Shown: positions 38,465-47,798 of the stretch, piece by piece
Layout of the letters: each line of letters starts with the position of its first letter
How positions within the stretch are numbered: position 1 is the first letter of the stretch
DNA from: JACCZX01 sp963786295
GTDB taxonomy: Bacteria > Pseudomonadota > Gammaproteobacteria > Burkholderiales > Burkholderiaceae_F
NCBI GenBank assembly: GCA_963786295.1
Contig: CAWAYV010000028.1
Coordinates: 62,001-126,000 of the forward strand
Direction: 5' to 3'
DNA: 64,000 nucleotides
Made by a program: the position numbers and the translations under genes
The notes under the pieces: generated by a model
What the model was told of the DNA's origin: nothing
Seen by the model: the letters and a program-made list of their open reading frames with translations, nothing else
The model's database searches: none

Positions 38465-39157
38465 TTAGGTCGCACGCGGATCACCCGCTGCTTCGGGTTC
38501 CTCAAGGCGCGAGAACCGCACGGGCAGGATGTTCGCGATCGACACGCTTCCCGAGGCATCTTTGGCAACAACCATCAGTTGCTGCGCATCGGCCAGCCCA
38601 GCCGGAATCACCATCTTGCCCCGGTTCTTGAGCTGGTAGATCAGCGGCGGGGGGATCAGCTCGGGGGCTGCTGTCACGATCACCTTGTCAAAAGGCGCGT
38701 GTTCGGCCCATCCGGCGCTGCCATCGCTGACCCGGATTTCGACATTCGTGTGTCCCTGTCGCGCCAGCTTCTGCCGAGCGCGCACAGCGAGCTCCTCGAT
38801 GATCTCGATGCTGTAAACGTGCTGGGCCAGCTTCGACAGGATCGCTGTTTGATAGCCCAAGCCTGTTCCGATCTCGAGCACGCGGTCCGTCGGAGCAATC
38901 TCGAGCAGATCCGTCATCAAGGCAACAATGAATGGCTGCGATATCGTTTTGCCGAAGCCGATCGGTAAGGGGAAGTTCGCATAAGCGTAAGGTTGAAGTT
39001 CGATCGGAACGAACTCGTGACGCGGAACCTTCGCCATCACATCTAATACGCGTCGATCCAGCGCCGCCTTCCCTAGCTGTGCACTTGTATAGATGGCGCT
39101 GGCGGCGATCTCAACCAGCATCAGCTGACGCATCGCAACGAAATCCGACTCATTCAT
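38465..39157 (-). CDS. pcm: Protein-L-isoaspartate O-methyltransferase-like
   Basis: 230 residues. The SAM-binding motif is VLEIGTGLGYQTAILSKLA (about residue 85), preceded by the PCMT substrate segment PRHEFVPIELQPYAYANFPLPIGFGKTISQPFIVALMTDLL. Then SIEIIEELAVRARQKL, DGSAGWAEHAPFDKVIVTAAPELIPPPL and the C-terminal MVIPAG. Repairs isoaspartyl residues by methylation. The frame happens to stay open into tctA upstream only because tctA is frameshifted; the true start is the ATG beginning MNESDF. Confidence 0.9.
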   Translation of the reverse strand: MNESDFVAMRQLMLVEIAASAIYTSAQLGKAALDRRVLDVMAKVPRHEFVPIELQPYAYANFPLPIGFGKTISQPFIVALMTDLLEIAPTDRVLEIGTGLGYQTAILSKLAQHVYSIEIIEELAVRARQKLARQGHTNVEIRVSDGSAGWAEHAPFDKVIVTAAPELIPPPLIYQLKNRGKMVIPAGLADAQQLMVVAKDASGSVSIANILPVRFSRLEEPEAAGDPRAT

Positions 39158-39231
39158 TATGTCGTGCGGACATATGACGCTACGCGTCAATCTTCGCACT
39201 TTGCGGCCGGCGTTGTATTGGCCGCCGAGAC

Positions 39232-40763
39232 CTAGCGAATCATTTGAGCGGCTGCAGGCACCTGGTCGACGCTGCGCGCACACGGGCCAGGACCGCGGCC
39301 GATCAACGGCCAGAACAGCATCACCAGCGCCAGCGCGGTAATGCTGCCGACGAGCCAGTTTGAAAAGAACACGCGAAGATCGCCCTGCGAGATCAGCATC
39401 GACTGGCGAAACGAGTCCTCGGCGCGATCGCCCAGCACGAGTGCCAACACCAGCGGCGCGAGCGGGTAATCGAGCTTCTTGAACACATATCCGATAACGC
39501 CAAAGAGCAGCATCAGCCAGATGTCGAGCATCGCGTTGTGCACGGTGTACGCGCCGATCGCGCAGATCACGATGATGATCGGCGCAATGATTGAAAACGG
39601 CACCCGCAGGATCGCGGCGAACAACGGTACACACGTGAGAACGATCAGCAGACCGGCGATGTTGCCCAGGTACATGCTCGCGATCAGTCCCCACACGAAG
39701 TCTTTCTTGCTCGACGAACAGTAGCGGTCCCGGCTGTAGTCCCCAGATCAACAGACCGCCGAGCAGCACGGCCGCCGTCGGCGACCCGGGGATACCCAGT
39801 GCGAGCATCGGCAGCAGTGCCGATGTGCCGGCCGCATGTGCCGCCGTTTCCGGTGCCACTACGCCTTCGAGCTGACCGGTGCCGAACTTGGCGCCGTCGC
39901 GCGACGTACGCTTGGCGACTCCGTAGCTCATGAAAGACGCCGGCGTCGCGCCGCCCGGCGTGATTCCCATCCAGCAGCCGATCAGACAGCTGCGCAGCGA
40001 CGTCAGCCAGTACTTCGGCAACTTCGCCCAGGTTTCGAATACGACCTTGGGATTGATTTTGGCGGTCTTGCCGCTAAACGACAGGCCTTCCTCCATCGAC
40101 AGCAGGATCTCGCCGATCCCAAACAGTCCGATGACCGCAATCAGGAAATCGAAGCCGCGCATCAGCTCGGTAAAACCGAAGATCAGGCGCAGTTGTCCCG
40201 TCACCGTATCCATGCCGACGGCCGCGAGCGCAAAACCAAGCATCATCGCCGCCAGCGTCTTCCACGGCGATCCTTTGCCCATGCCGATAAAACTGCAGAA
40301 GGTCAGCAGATAGACCGAGAAAAATTCCGGCGGCCCGAATTGCAACGCGAATTGCGCGACCAGCGGCGCCAGGAAGGTGATCATCACCACCGCGACGAAC
40401 GCGCCGACGAATGACGACGTAAAGGCGCCGGTCAGCGCTTCGCCTGCGCGCCCTTGCTGCGCCATCGGATAGCCGTCGAACGTCGTCGCCACCGACCAGG
40501 GTTCGCCGGGAATGTTGAACAGTATCGATGTGATCGCGCCGCCGAACAAGCGCTCCCCAATAGATGCACGAGAGCATGATGATCGCCGAGGTCGGCGGCA
40601 TCGTGAACGTGAGCGGCAGCAATATGGCGACGCCATTGGCACCGCCCAAGCCGGGAAGCACGCCGATGATCACGCCGAGCACGATGCCGATCATCATCAA
40701 CATCAGATTGAACGGCGTCAGCACAACGGCAAAACCGTGGAACAGGGCGTTCAGTTCGACCAA
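39232..40763 (-). CDS. tctA: Tripartite tricarboxylate transporter large permease TctA (two frameshifts)
   Basis: About 509 residues after ignoring extra bases near 40548 and 39706. Seen: GIVLGVIIGVLPGLGGANGVAILLPLTF, FGGAITSILFNIPGEPWSVATTFDGYPMAQQGRAGEALT, the second-half motif GITPGGATPASFMSYGVAKR and LALGIPGSPTAAVLLGGLL. The proposed TTG start has GGAGGGG just upstream; an ATG at 40823 would overlap tctB. Third gene of a tctC-tctB-tctA operon that carries an FNR-type operator, so it may be the oxalate-responsive importer. Confidence 0.88.
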
Positions 40764-40794
40764 ATGCCCCTCCGGGCGCGGGGTAGGCGCATTG

Positions 40795-41316
40795 TCAGTA
40801 TCCGAGAAAGCCCAATGGGTCAAGCGTGCCCTTAAACAACGGCACCTTGAACCACACTTCGAACATCAGAAAAAAAATGACGTTGATGATGAAGCCAACG
40901 ACGATGCCTTTCCACCACGAGTACTTGCCGAGCCAGATCATGAAGATCGCGATATAGATCGCTGACGCGACATACAGTCCGACGAACTTGACGCTGAGCA
41001 CATACAGCGTCGCCGGCAACAGCACTGTCAAAACGCGCTTAAACGGCCCCCAAAACACGAAGGGCTTGCCTGCGTCCGACTTCGCGCGCATTGCCTGCGC
41101 CATCGTCACGACGCTCGAGATGCAGATCAGCAGACCGATGTAGAACGGGAAGTAGCCTGACTGCGGGCCGTCGCTTCCCCACTTCGAGCCCAACCGGTAG
41201 CTGTCAAAAACGACGATCGCACCGACGATGAACAGAATCAGTGCGACCGCGATTTCGACGGTGCGCGTGGACACGCTCGCGCGATCGCCGCCGGCAGACA
41301 ACTGCTTGTCATCCAT
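40795..41316 (-). CDS. tctB: Tripartite tricarboxylate transporter small permease TctB
   Basis: 173 residues: a charged N-terminal 20 residues, then four hydrophobic segments (VEIAVALILFIVGAIVVFDSY, GYFPFYIGLLICISSVVTMAQAM, VLTVLLPATLYVLSVKFVGLYVASAIYIAIFMIWL, GIVVGFIINVIFFLMFEVWF). The GPQSGYFPFYIG loop is the TctB hallmark. It lies downstream of a hairpin after tctC and just before tctA. Confidence 0.88.
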   Translation of the reverse strand: MDDKQLSAGGDRASVSTRTVEIAVALILFIVGAIVVFDSYRLGSKWGSDGPQSGYFPFYIGLLICISSVVTMAQAMRAKSDAGKPFVFWGPFKRVLTVLLPATLYVLSVKFVGLYVASAIYIAIFMIWLGKYSWWKGIVVGFIINVIFFLMFEVWFKVPLFKGTLDPLGFLGY

Positions 41317-41376
41317 AGGCGACCTGATTTGCGTAAATATCCAGAAGCGACTCGAGCGTTCTAGCGAAACAAAGAC

Positions 41377-41403
41377 GAAGACCGCACACGATGTGCGGTC
41401 TTC
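41377..41403 (-). terminator. Attenuating hairpin between tctC and tctB
   Basis: A 12-base-pair stem GAAGACCGCACA/TGTGCGGTCTTC with a 3-base loop, followed on the - strand by a broken T-rich tail. As in many Bug operons it would give more receptor than permease. Confidence 0.75.
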
Positions 41404-41418
41404 GCTTGTTTGCTTTTA

Positions 41419-42435
41419 TTACGGCTTGGCCAGGAAGCCAGCTTCCTTCATAAGCTCGCGGTGCGTAGCTTCGGCCTTCTCGACCCACTTTGCGTAGTCG
41501 GGGCCACTCATGAAGGTCTGGTTAAATGCACCGTCTTCCATGAATTTCTTCCACTCGGGCGTTTCGCGTACTTTCTTGAACAAGTCGACGTAGTAATCGA
41601 CCTGTTCCTTGGTGACACCACCCGGCATGAAGATGCCACGCAGCATCACATAGTCCATCGGCACACCCGCCTCTTTGCAGGTCGGAATGTCGTTCCACGA
41701 CATGGTCTCGGTCACTTTCTCCTTGTACGGCATACGCGTGTCATCGAACACGCACAGCGGGCGCAATTTTCCACCGCGCCATTGCGCGACGGCTTCGATC
41801 GGATTATTGACGGTCGAATCGACGTGCTTGCCAACCAGCTGCACCGCGACGTCACCGCCACCCTTGAACGGAACGTAGGTGAATTTCACGCCAGCAGCCT
41901 TCTCGATGGCGACCGTGATGATCTGGTCTTCCTGCTTCGACCCGGTGCCGCCCATGATTTTGGCGGGAGTCGCACCCTTGGCGGCGGCGAGATACTCCTT
42001 CGCGTTCTTGTACGGCGAATCGGCATTGACCCACAGCACGAACTGGTCGAGGGCCAGCATCGCTACCGGCGTCAAGTCCTTCCAGTTGAACGGCACGCCG
42101 GTCGCAAGCGGCGTCGTGAACAGGTTGGACAGCGTGATGATGATCTTATGCGGATCACCCTTGGCTTCCTTAACCGCCAGGAACCCTTCGGCTCCCGCGC
42201 CGCCTGATTTGTTGACCACAATCAGCGGCTGTTTCATCAAATTATTCTTGGTAATGACGCCTTGCAGCAAGCGCGCCATCTGGTCGGCGCCGCCACCGGT
42301 TCCGGCGGGGACGACAAACTCCACTGGCTTGGTCGGCTCCCATGCAGCAAAGGCCGTAGGAGCAATCGCCGCGAAGGTGCTCGCCGTCAGCGCGCACACA
42401 GCGCGCTTGAGCACCGTTGGTGAGTATTTGTACAT
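41419..42435 (-). CDS. tctC: Tripartite tricarboxylate transporter receptor TctC, candidate oxalate-regulon member
   Basis: 338 residues, intact. Signal peptide (ALTASTFAAIAPTAFAA), then WEPTKPVEFVVPAGTGGGADQMARLL, VNKSGGAGAEGFLAVKEAKGDPHKIIITLSNLFTTPL, and MGGTGSKQEDQIITVAIEKAAG with the ligand loop; C-terminal GFLAKP. It is of the type with a W-rich start (AWEPTKPVEF) rather than the common YP-KP form. A perfect FNR-type palindrome lies 99 bases upstream of the start, sharing the core of the site by the oxalate regulator. Receptor for the TctB/TctA pair downstream; oxalate as ligand is inference. Confidence 0.9.
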   Translation of the reverse strand: MYKYSPTVLKRAVCALTASTFAAIAPTAFAAWEPTKPVEFVVPAGTGGGADQMARLLQGVITKNNLMKQPLIVVNKSGGAGAEGFLAVKEAKGDPHKIIITLSNLFTTPLATGVPFNWKDLTPVAMLALDQFVLWVNADSPYKNAKEYLAAAKGATPAKIMGGTGSKQEDQIITVAIEKAAGVKFTYVPFKGGGDVAVQLVGKHVDSTVNNPIEAVAQWRGGKLRPLCVFDDTRMPYKEKVTETMSWNDIPTCKEAGVPMDYVMLRGIFMPGGVTKEQVDYYVDLFKKVRETPEWKKFMEDGAFNQTFMSGPDYAKWVEKAEATHRELMKEAGFLAKP

Positions 42436-42533
42436 ATCAAGTCTCCTAACACGTTTGATTTGTGAACACTCTTCGCCGCTTGCGTGCGGATTATGGTGCT
42501 TGGACCCGCATCATCGTCCCAAATTCGCGAGGC

Positions 42534-42557
42534 GGTAATTGACCCCGGTCAATTACC
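42534..42557. promoter_or_regulatory. FNR-type palindromic operator upstream of tctC
   Basis: GGTAATTGAC-CCCG-GTCAATTACC: ten-base perfect arms around a 4-base spacer. The core TTGAC-N4-GTCAA equals that at 31804-31819 next to the CRP/FNR-family regulator. It lies 99 bases before the tctC start. The rest of the gap, apart from the leader block at 42711, shows nothing I recognise. Confidence 0.72.
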
Positions 42558-42710
42558 TACTCGCAGGCTAGCGTCGCCGCGGCGCGCGGTGCTGATCGGC
42601 ATCCGTGTTCTGCTGCGACTGCACGCAGGGATCCGCGGCACCCGGCAACTCTTCTCCTCGGGCGTGCGCGTTCGCCGATACCAAGACTAATCCGTGTCGT
42701 GTTTTTCTGC

Positions 42711-42767
42711 CCGTTTTCGATTCACCCAGCAGAGGCCGCGAATTCGCGCCCAAAGTCTGGAGACAAC
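42711..42767 (+). repeat. Conserved leader of small-protein gene, copy B
   Basis: Ungapped 57-base counterpart of the block at 24502-24558. It ends in a good ribosome-binding site (CTGGAGACAAC before the ATG). Confidence 0.75.
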
Positions 42768-42992
42768 ATGGCCCACATACTGCATCTGCAGCATTCACCC
42801 CGGCAGACCCTTGTACGGGTTAACGCGATGATCGGGGCGATCGCCCGCGCGGTAGTTGCGGAACGCTCGCTGGCGCTGCGTGCGGCGACCAAAGCGGCTT
42901 CGCCTCGCCAGCGCCTGGCCGAGGTGCGTGCTATGTATGTGCCATCGCTGAATCTGGATCAGCAGAGCGACTTTTTCGCGCGGGCCGACTGA
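42768..42992 (+). CDS. Small basic protein of unknown function, paralogue B
   Basis: 74 residues, Ala/Arg-rich: MAHILHLQHSPRQTL, the core LALRAATKAASPRQ and LAEVRAMYVP shared with the gene at 24559, then its own acidic end (LDQQSDFFARAD). The repeated RA-rich helix predicts one or two amphipathic helices; no cysteines or membrane segment. The frame is open upstream to a GTG at 42699. It lies between the tctC operator and the kinase gene, on the opposite strand to both. I do not recognise the family. Confidence 0.62.
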   Translation: MAHILHLQHSPRQTLVRVNAMIGAIARAVVAERSLALRAATKAASPRQRLAEVRAMYVPSLNLDQQSDFFARAD

Positions 42993-43002
42993 CCGAAAGA
43001 AC

Positions 43003-45722
43003 TTAAGAACCGGCCAGCGCGCGCGCTTCGCGCGTCAGCGAATGCGCGTCGCCAAGCCCGCCGGCGAGGCTCTGAGCCGCGCGTCTGGCGGTTGATGCAG
43101 ACGCCGAGGCTTGGCCGTTTACGCGCTGTGCCTGCGCCAGCAGCAGCAACGCCTCGCCGACGTCGGCGCTCTTCGCTGGATCGCGTGCCACGCGTTCCGA
43201 CACTGCGAGCGCATCGGCTGCCCGCTGCTGCGCGCCCGCGGCGTTGTTGGACGCGAGCTGCACGCGCGCCGCCACGCGCAGTGCCGTGGCAAGCGGCGCA
43301 GAGTCCTTCGCGGTTGGGAAGCCGATGGCGGCGAGTTCAGCGTCGATCACTTGCGTGGCTTCCGCGAGCGCGCGTTGCGCCAGCAGCAGCTGTGCCCTTA
43401 CGGTCGTCGTCGTGACCAGCGACGACCGCACGGTGCGCGGCGGCCCCGCGGCCTCGATCGACGCGAGCAATCGTTCCGCCTCGTCGGTTCGCCCGAGATC
43501 CAGCAGCACGCGCGTCAATGCGAGCTCAACGCTGAGTGCGCGCTCGACGCTGCCCTGCGCCCGCGCTCGCGTTGCAGCGGCCGCGAGCTCGCGCTGCGCG
43601 CCTTGCTAGATCGCCGAACCTGTGCATCAGCACGCCCCGCGAGTGGGAGAGCCACACCGGGACCGAATCGTCGCCGGTCAGCGCGGACCATCGCGTTACG
43701 ATCGCCTCGATGATGGCCTTGCGCTTCGACGTACTCGCCGAACGCCATCAGCAGGCCTGCCTCGGCGCGGCGTGCGCTCAGGTAGTCGGCGGTTTCGGTG
43801 CGCCCCAGCTGCTCCGCCAGCCGCTGCTCCTTCTTCAGCGTGTCGTAGCTGGCGACGAGATCGCCACTGTTGGTGCTGCACGGCGCCGAGGAACGACAGC
43901 AGCTTCGGATAGCATATTGCCTCGCGTTCGGCCCGCGCGCTCGGCGCGCTCGATCGCTTCGCTGATGCGGGCGATCGCCCGGTCGAGGTCGCCTTGCTTG
44001 CGCGCGAGATCGGCTTCCGCTTGCATGCACGCGAGCGTTGTTCCCAGATCGGGCCGCTGCATCTGCGCCAGCGCCTGCTGGCCGGTCGCAAGCTGCGCCT
44101 GCGCAAGGTCGATACGATCGCGCATCAGCTCGGTTTCAACCGTGTTGCACGCGACGTCGGCAATCAGCGCCGGATCACCGCTCGCGGTCGCAATCGCGCC
44201 GGCGCGTTGCATCACCGCGTATTCGCGTGCGGTGTCGCCGAGCGTTAGGTACTGACCGGCGATCGGCAGCAGCAGATCGACGGCGATCCGCGGATCGCGC
44301 GTGAACTGTTTCTCGATCAACGTCACGCTGCGCTCCAGGATCTCGCGCTGCGTCAGCGGGCGGTCGGCATCGCCGATCGCTCCCAGCATTAGGTTGACCA
44401 GGTTGCCCTTGGCGAACGCGCGCTCGGCCTGAAAGATCGCGGCGTCGCGCTCGCGGCGCGCCTCGATCGCCTGCCAGGTCGTGCCGATCACGCCCGCGAT
44501 CAGTGCGAGCAGCGTCGCCGACGCCGCGCCGACGCCGAGCCGATGCCGTTGCACGAACTTGCGCATGCGGTAGCTTCGCGAATCCGGGCGCGCAGTGACC
44601 GGCTCGTCGTTTAGATAGCGCTCGAGGTCGTCGGCGAACGCGCCCACGGTGGCGTAGCGCTCGCGTGGAAGCTTCTTAAGCGCTTTCGCGGCGATGTTGT
44701 CGAGGTCGCCGCGCAACGCCTTCGCCGGCAGCGTCACCGTGCGCGCATGCTTCGCCGCCGAGTGATGCGTCGTGCGCGCCACAGTCGCCGACAAGCGCGC
44801 CGGTACGACTGTCGACTCACTGCGCGCAACTGCTCGGCAGGCCGCAACGCTCGGCAGGGCGGTGGGATGCTCGCCGCTTAGCAACCGGTACAGCAGGACG
44901 CCGAGCGCGTAGACGTCGGTCGCCGTCGTCACGTCCTCGCCCCGGATCTGCTCTGGAGCGGCGTACTCCGGTGTAAACGCGCGTCCCGCAAGCTGAGTGA
45001 GCTCGGTCGGCTGCGCGCCCTGCGTACGATCGTCCAGCAGCTTGGCGATGCCGAAATCCAGCAGCTTCACGCGGCTCTCACGCGTGACGAGAATGTTCGC
45101 AGGCTTCAAATCGCGGTGCAGGATGAGGTTGCTGTGCGCGTACTGAACAGCGCGCAGCACCTCGACGAACAGGCGCACGCGCGACTCGAGATCAAGTGCG
45201 TGCGCGTCGCACCAGACGTCGATCGGCTCGCCGTCGACGTACTCCAGCATCAGATAGGGTTGCCCGCCGTCGACGATGCCCGCGTCGATCAGACGGGCGA
45301 TACCCGGGTGCACAAGCTTCGCCAGCACCTGACCTTCACGCCGGAACCGCTCGGCACCACCGCGTCCCATGAGCGCGAGGTTCAGGAACTTGACGGCGGC
45401 CTGACCTTCGAAGCGGCCGTCGCTGCGATGCGCGAGCCAGACGCTGCCCATGCCCCCTTGTCCCAGCAGGCGGTCGACGGTGTAGCTGCCGATGATCTTG
45501 CCGGTCAGCGTCGCTTCTTTCGGCAACGCGCTGCCCTCGAGAAACGCCTCGCGGTCGATCACGGTCTCGCGAGCGAGCAATATTTCCAGGTCGGTGGCGA
45601 GTTGGGGATCGGTGCGCCGGATCTCGGCGAGCCGCGCGACGCGCTGGCCGGGATCGGACGTCCAGCAGATCGTCGAGCAGCGGGCCGACAGCTTCCCAGT
45701 GCGTCTTATCGATGATGGCCAT
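43003..45722 (-). CDS. Ser/Thr protein kinase with membrane helix and TPR-like tail (five frameshifts)
   Basis: About 904 residues after ignoring five extra bases (near 45657, 43933, 43872, 43719 and 43600). Kinase domain at residues about 75-360: GQGGMGSVWLAH, Lys in GQAAVKFLNL, HRDLKPANIL, LLDFGIAK, APEQIRGE and DVYALGVLLYRLLSG. One membrane segment follows (VGAASATLLALIAGVIGTTW, about residue 420), then a long Ala-rich helical region of TPR type to the end. This is the usual partner of the adjacent ECF sigma factor. The start beginning MAIIDKTHWEAVGPLLDDLLD is preferred; a longer frame from 45841 is an artefact of the first frameshift. Confidence 0.85.
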
Positions 45723-45854
45723 CTTCTACTTGCGGCCGCCGCTGGCGGCGCGCTCGTCGTGGACCGATTAGCGAGCCGACGTGCACGCAACAGCGCTCGC
45801 TCTACTTCCGTTAATCGGAATCGGCGCACAAAACCCGACATCGCACTTCACCTA

Positions 45855-46431
45855 TCACTCCGCGCTCAGCTCACCGTGCAGCAGCAGGCGCGCCTTCTGC
45901 CAATCGCGCTGCACGGTTCGCTCCGATACGCCGCGCATCGCGGCAATCTCAGCAAACGAAAAGCCGCAGAAGAATTTGAGCTCGACCAGTTCGGCGAGTT
46001 GCGGGTCGGTTCCCACAAGCCGGTCGAGCGCATCGCCGAGTCGAACCGTATCGTCGACCTCTGCGATCGACTCGGCGACCTGGGTACTGAGTGCGGTCAG
46101 ATGGAACTCGCCGCCGCGTTTTAGCGCCCGGCGCTCGCGAATGTAATCGACGATCAATCCTCGCATCGCGTGCGCCGCGTAGGCGATGAAGCGGTGATGA
46201 TCCGGGAACGCCGCAGCGCGGCCTGCCATGTCGAGGTAGCACTCGTGCAACAGCGTTGTGGCGCCGAGCGTTGCAGCTGCCACCGCCCGCTCGCAGCTGT
46301 CGCCGCGCCACACGGCGCAGCTCCTGGTACAGGGTCGTGAATAACGCCTCTGCCGACGCCGCGTCGCCACCGTCGGCGGCGGCGATCAGGCTGGCAACCG
46401 TTGCGACATCGGCGGAATCATCAGTGGACAC
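45855..46431 (-). CDS. ECF sigma factor next to Ser/Thr kinase (frameshifted)
   Basis: About 191 residues after ignoring one extra base near 46280. Region 2: LFTTLYQELRRVARRQLRAG and TTLLHECYLDMAGRAAAFPDHHRFIAYAAHAMRGLIVDYIRERRALKRGG. Region 4: LAELVELKFFCGFSFAEIAAMRGVSERTVQRDWQKARLLLH. The tyr-rich HRFIAYAAHAMRGLIVDY stretch is typical of the sigma group (TIGR02999 type, as I recall) encoded next to Hanks-type kinases. It reads into the kinase gene 132 bases on; the kinase probably replaces a classical anti-sigma factor. Confidence 0.88.
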
Positions 46432-46669
46432 GTCGAGCTCGATCTTGCGCGTTGTGCGTCGGCAGCCTCAGCAGAGAGTGCCGTATCCCTTGATGTCCGA
46501 TTTTGCCGGAATAACACGTATGGGAGATAGACAGCGCCTCGCTGTCTTGGAGTCTGACATGGCGAGGCACCATCGTTCGCCTTAAAACCAGCGGCGAGCG
46601 CACGGGAGGCTTGACGAGCGGTCGCAGCGCCGCTCACTATCGCTTTGCCCCACGAGCGAGGAGGCTCCC

Positions 46670-47798
46670 ATGATTTCCACGAAGCGCAGTCTTATCGTTG
46701 CCGCCGTCATTGCCGCAATAGCCGGTGGCGCCGTCATCGCACAGCAATCCGCAGCACCGAGAGGAAGCCACGACTGGGCATCGCGAGCGCCGGCCGGCAA
46801 GCACCACACGCTGGCCGCGACGCTCGACACCGTGCAGTGGGGCTGGCTCGATCCCCAGGAGAAACCCAAGCTGACCGTCAACTCGGGCGACACGATCTCC
46901 ATCGAGACGATGATGCATTCGCACGACAAAGTGCAGCCGGGCATCACGATGGAGCAGGTCGTGGAGCTGCGCAAGGCGAATCCTGGCGGAGGTCCACACT
47001 CCGTGACGGGGCCGATCTTCGTGAACGGCGCCGAGCCGGGCGACGTGCTCGAGATCCGCATTCTTAGGATCGAGCCGAAGCCGTTCGCGAGTGAACTTCA
47101 ACCTGCCGGGCAAAGAGTTTCCGACCATCGGCGCGCTCGCTTCCGAGATGCCCGACGGCTTCATCAAATTTTTCACGCTTGATCTGCAAAAGCGCACTGC
47201 CGAGTTCAAACCCGGCATCGTGCTTGACCTGCAGCCGTTCCCTGGAACGTTCGCCGTCGGCATTGACCCGAACGATCCGGCACCGCGCAAAGGCGGCGTG
47301 AAGGACAACCCGATGGCCCCGGTGTCGACGTTGCGCCCGTGGAAGAACGGCTCGAACATGGACATCAACGAGCTGCAGGAAGGCTCGACGATCTTCATTC
47401 CGGTGTTCCTGAAAGGCGGGCTCATCTGGACCGGCGATTCGCATTGCCGCCAGGGCAACGGCGAAGTCAACTTGACCGGGCTCGAGTGCTCGTTCAAGGA
47501 GATCCGCATCCAGCCGATCGTCCGGAAGGATATGAAGATCGAGTGGCCGTTCATCGAGACGCAAACGCATTGGATCAGCGTGGGCCTGAACGAGGATCTG
47601 AACGTCGCGATGGTTAACGCGACGCGCGAGGCGGTAAATTGGCTTGCGAATCAGAAGATGGTGCCGATGACGCGCTACGAGGCGTACGCGCTGGTGTCGA
47701 TGGCGGGTGACTGTCGCGTCTCGCAAGTGGTTGATGTGCGCAAGGGCGTGCACTGCATGATCCCGAAGTCGCTCTTCACCGGCCAGAAACGCACGTAG
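46670..47798 (+). CDS. Exported acetamidase/formamidase family protein (frameshifted)
   Basis: About 375 residues after ignoring one extra base near 47090. A signal peptide (RSLIVAAVIAAIAGGAVIAQQ) precedes an FmdA/AmdA-type fold: GDTISIETMMHSHDKVQPG, HSVTGPIFVNGAEPGDVLEIRI, FNLPGKEFPTIG, GTFAVGIDP, and the metal/active-site region FLKGGLIWTGDSHCRQGNGEVNLTGLE. Relatives cleave formamide or short amides in the cytoplasm; an exported member is less common. The stop overlaps the next start by one base, so it reads into the metal transporter genes. Confidence 0.85.

Noticed and set aside
38465..40642. A 725-codon open frame that would fuse a TctA permease with a methyltransferase
   Set aside because: The join exists only because the tctA frameshift near 39706 moves translation into the methyltransferase frame; the middle is unlike any protein. 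Two separate genes with a corrected tctA explain everything.
45723..45841. Longer N terminus for the Ser/Thr kinase
   Set aside because: That frame becomes coding only after a frameshift near 45657; the start at 45722 gives the normal kinase leader.
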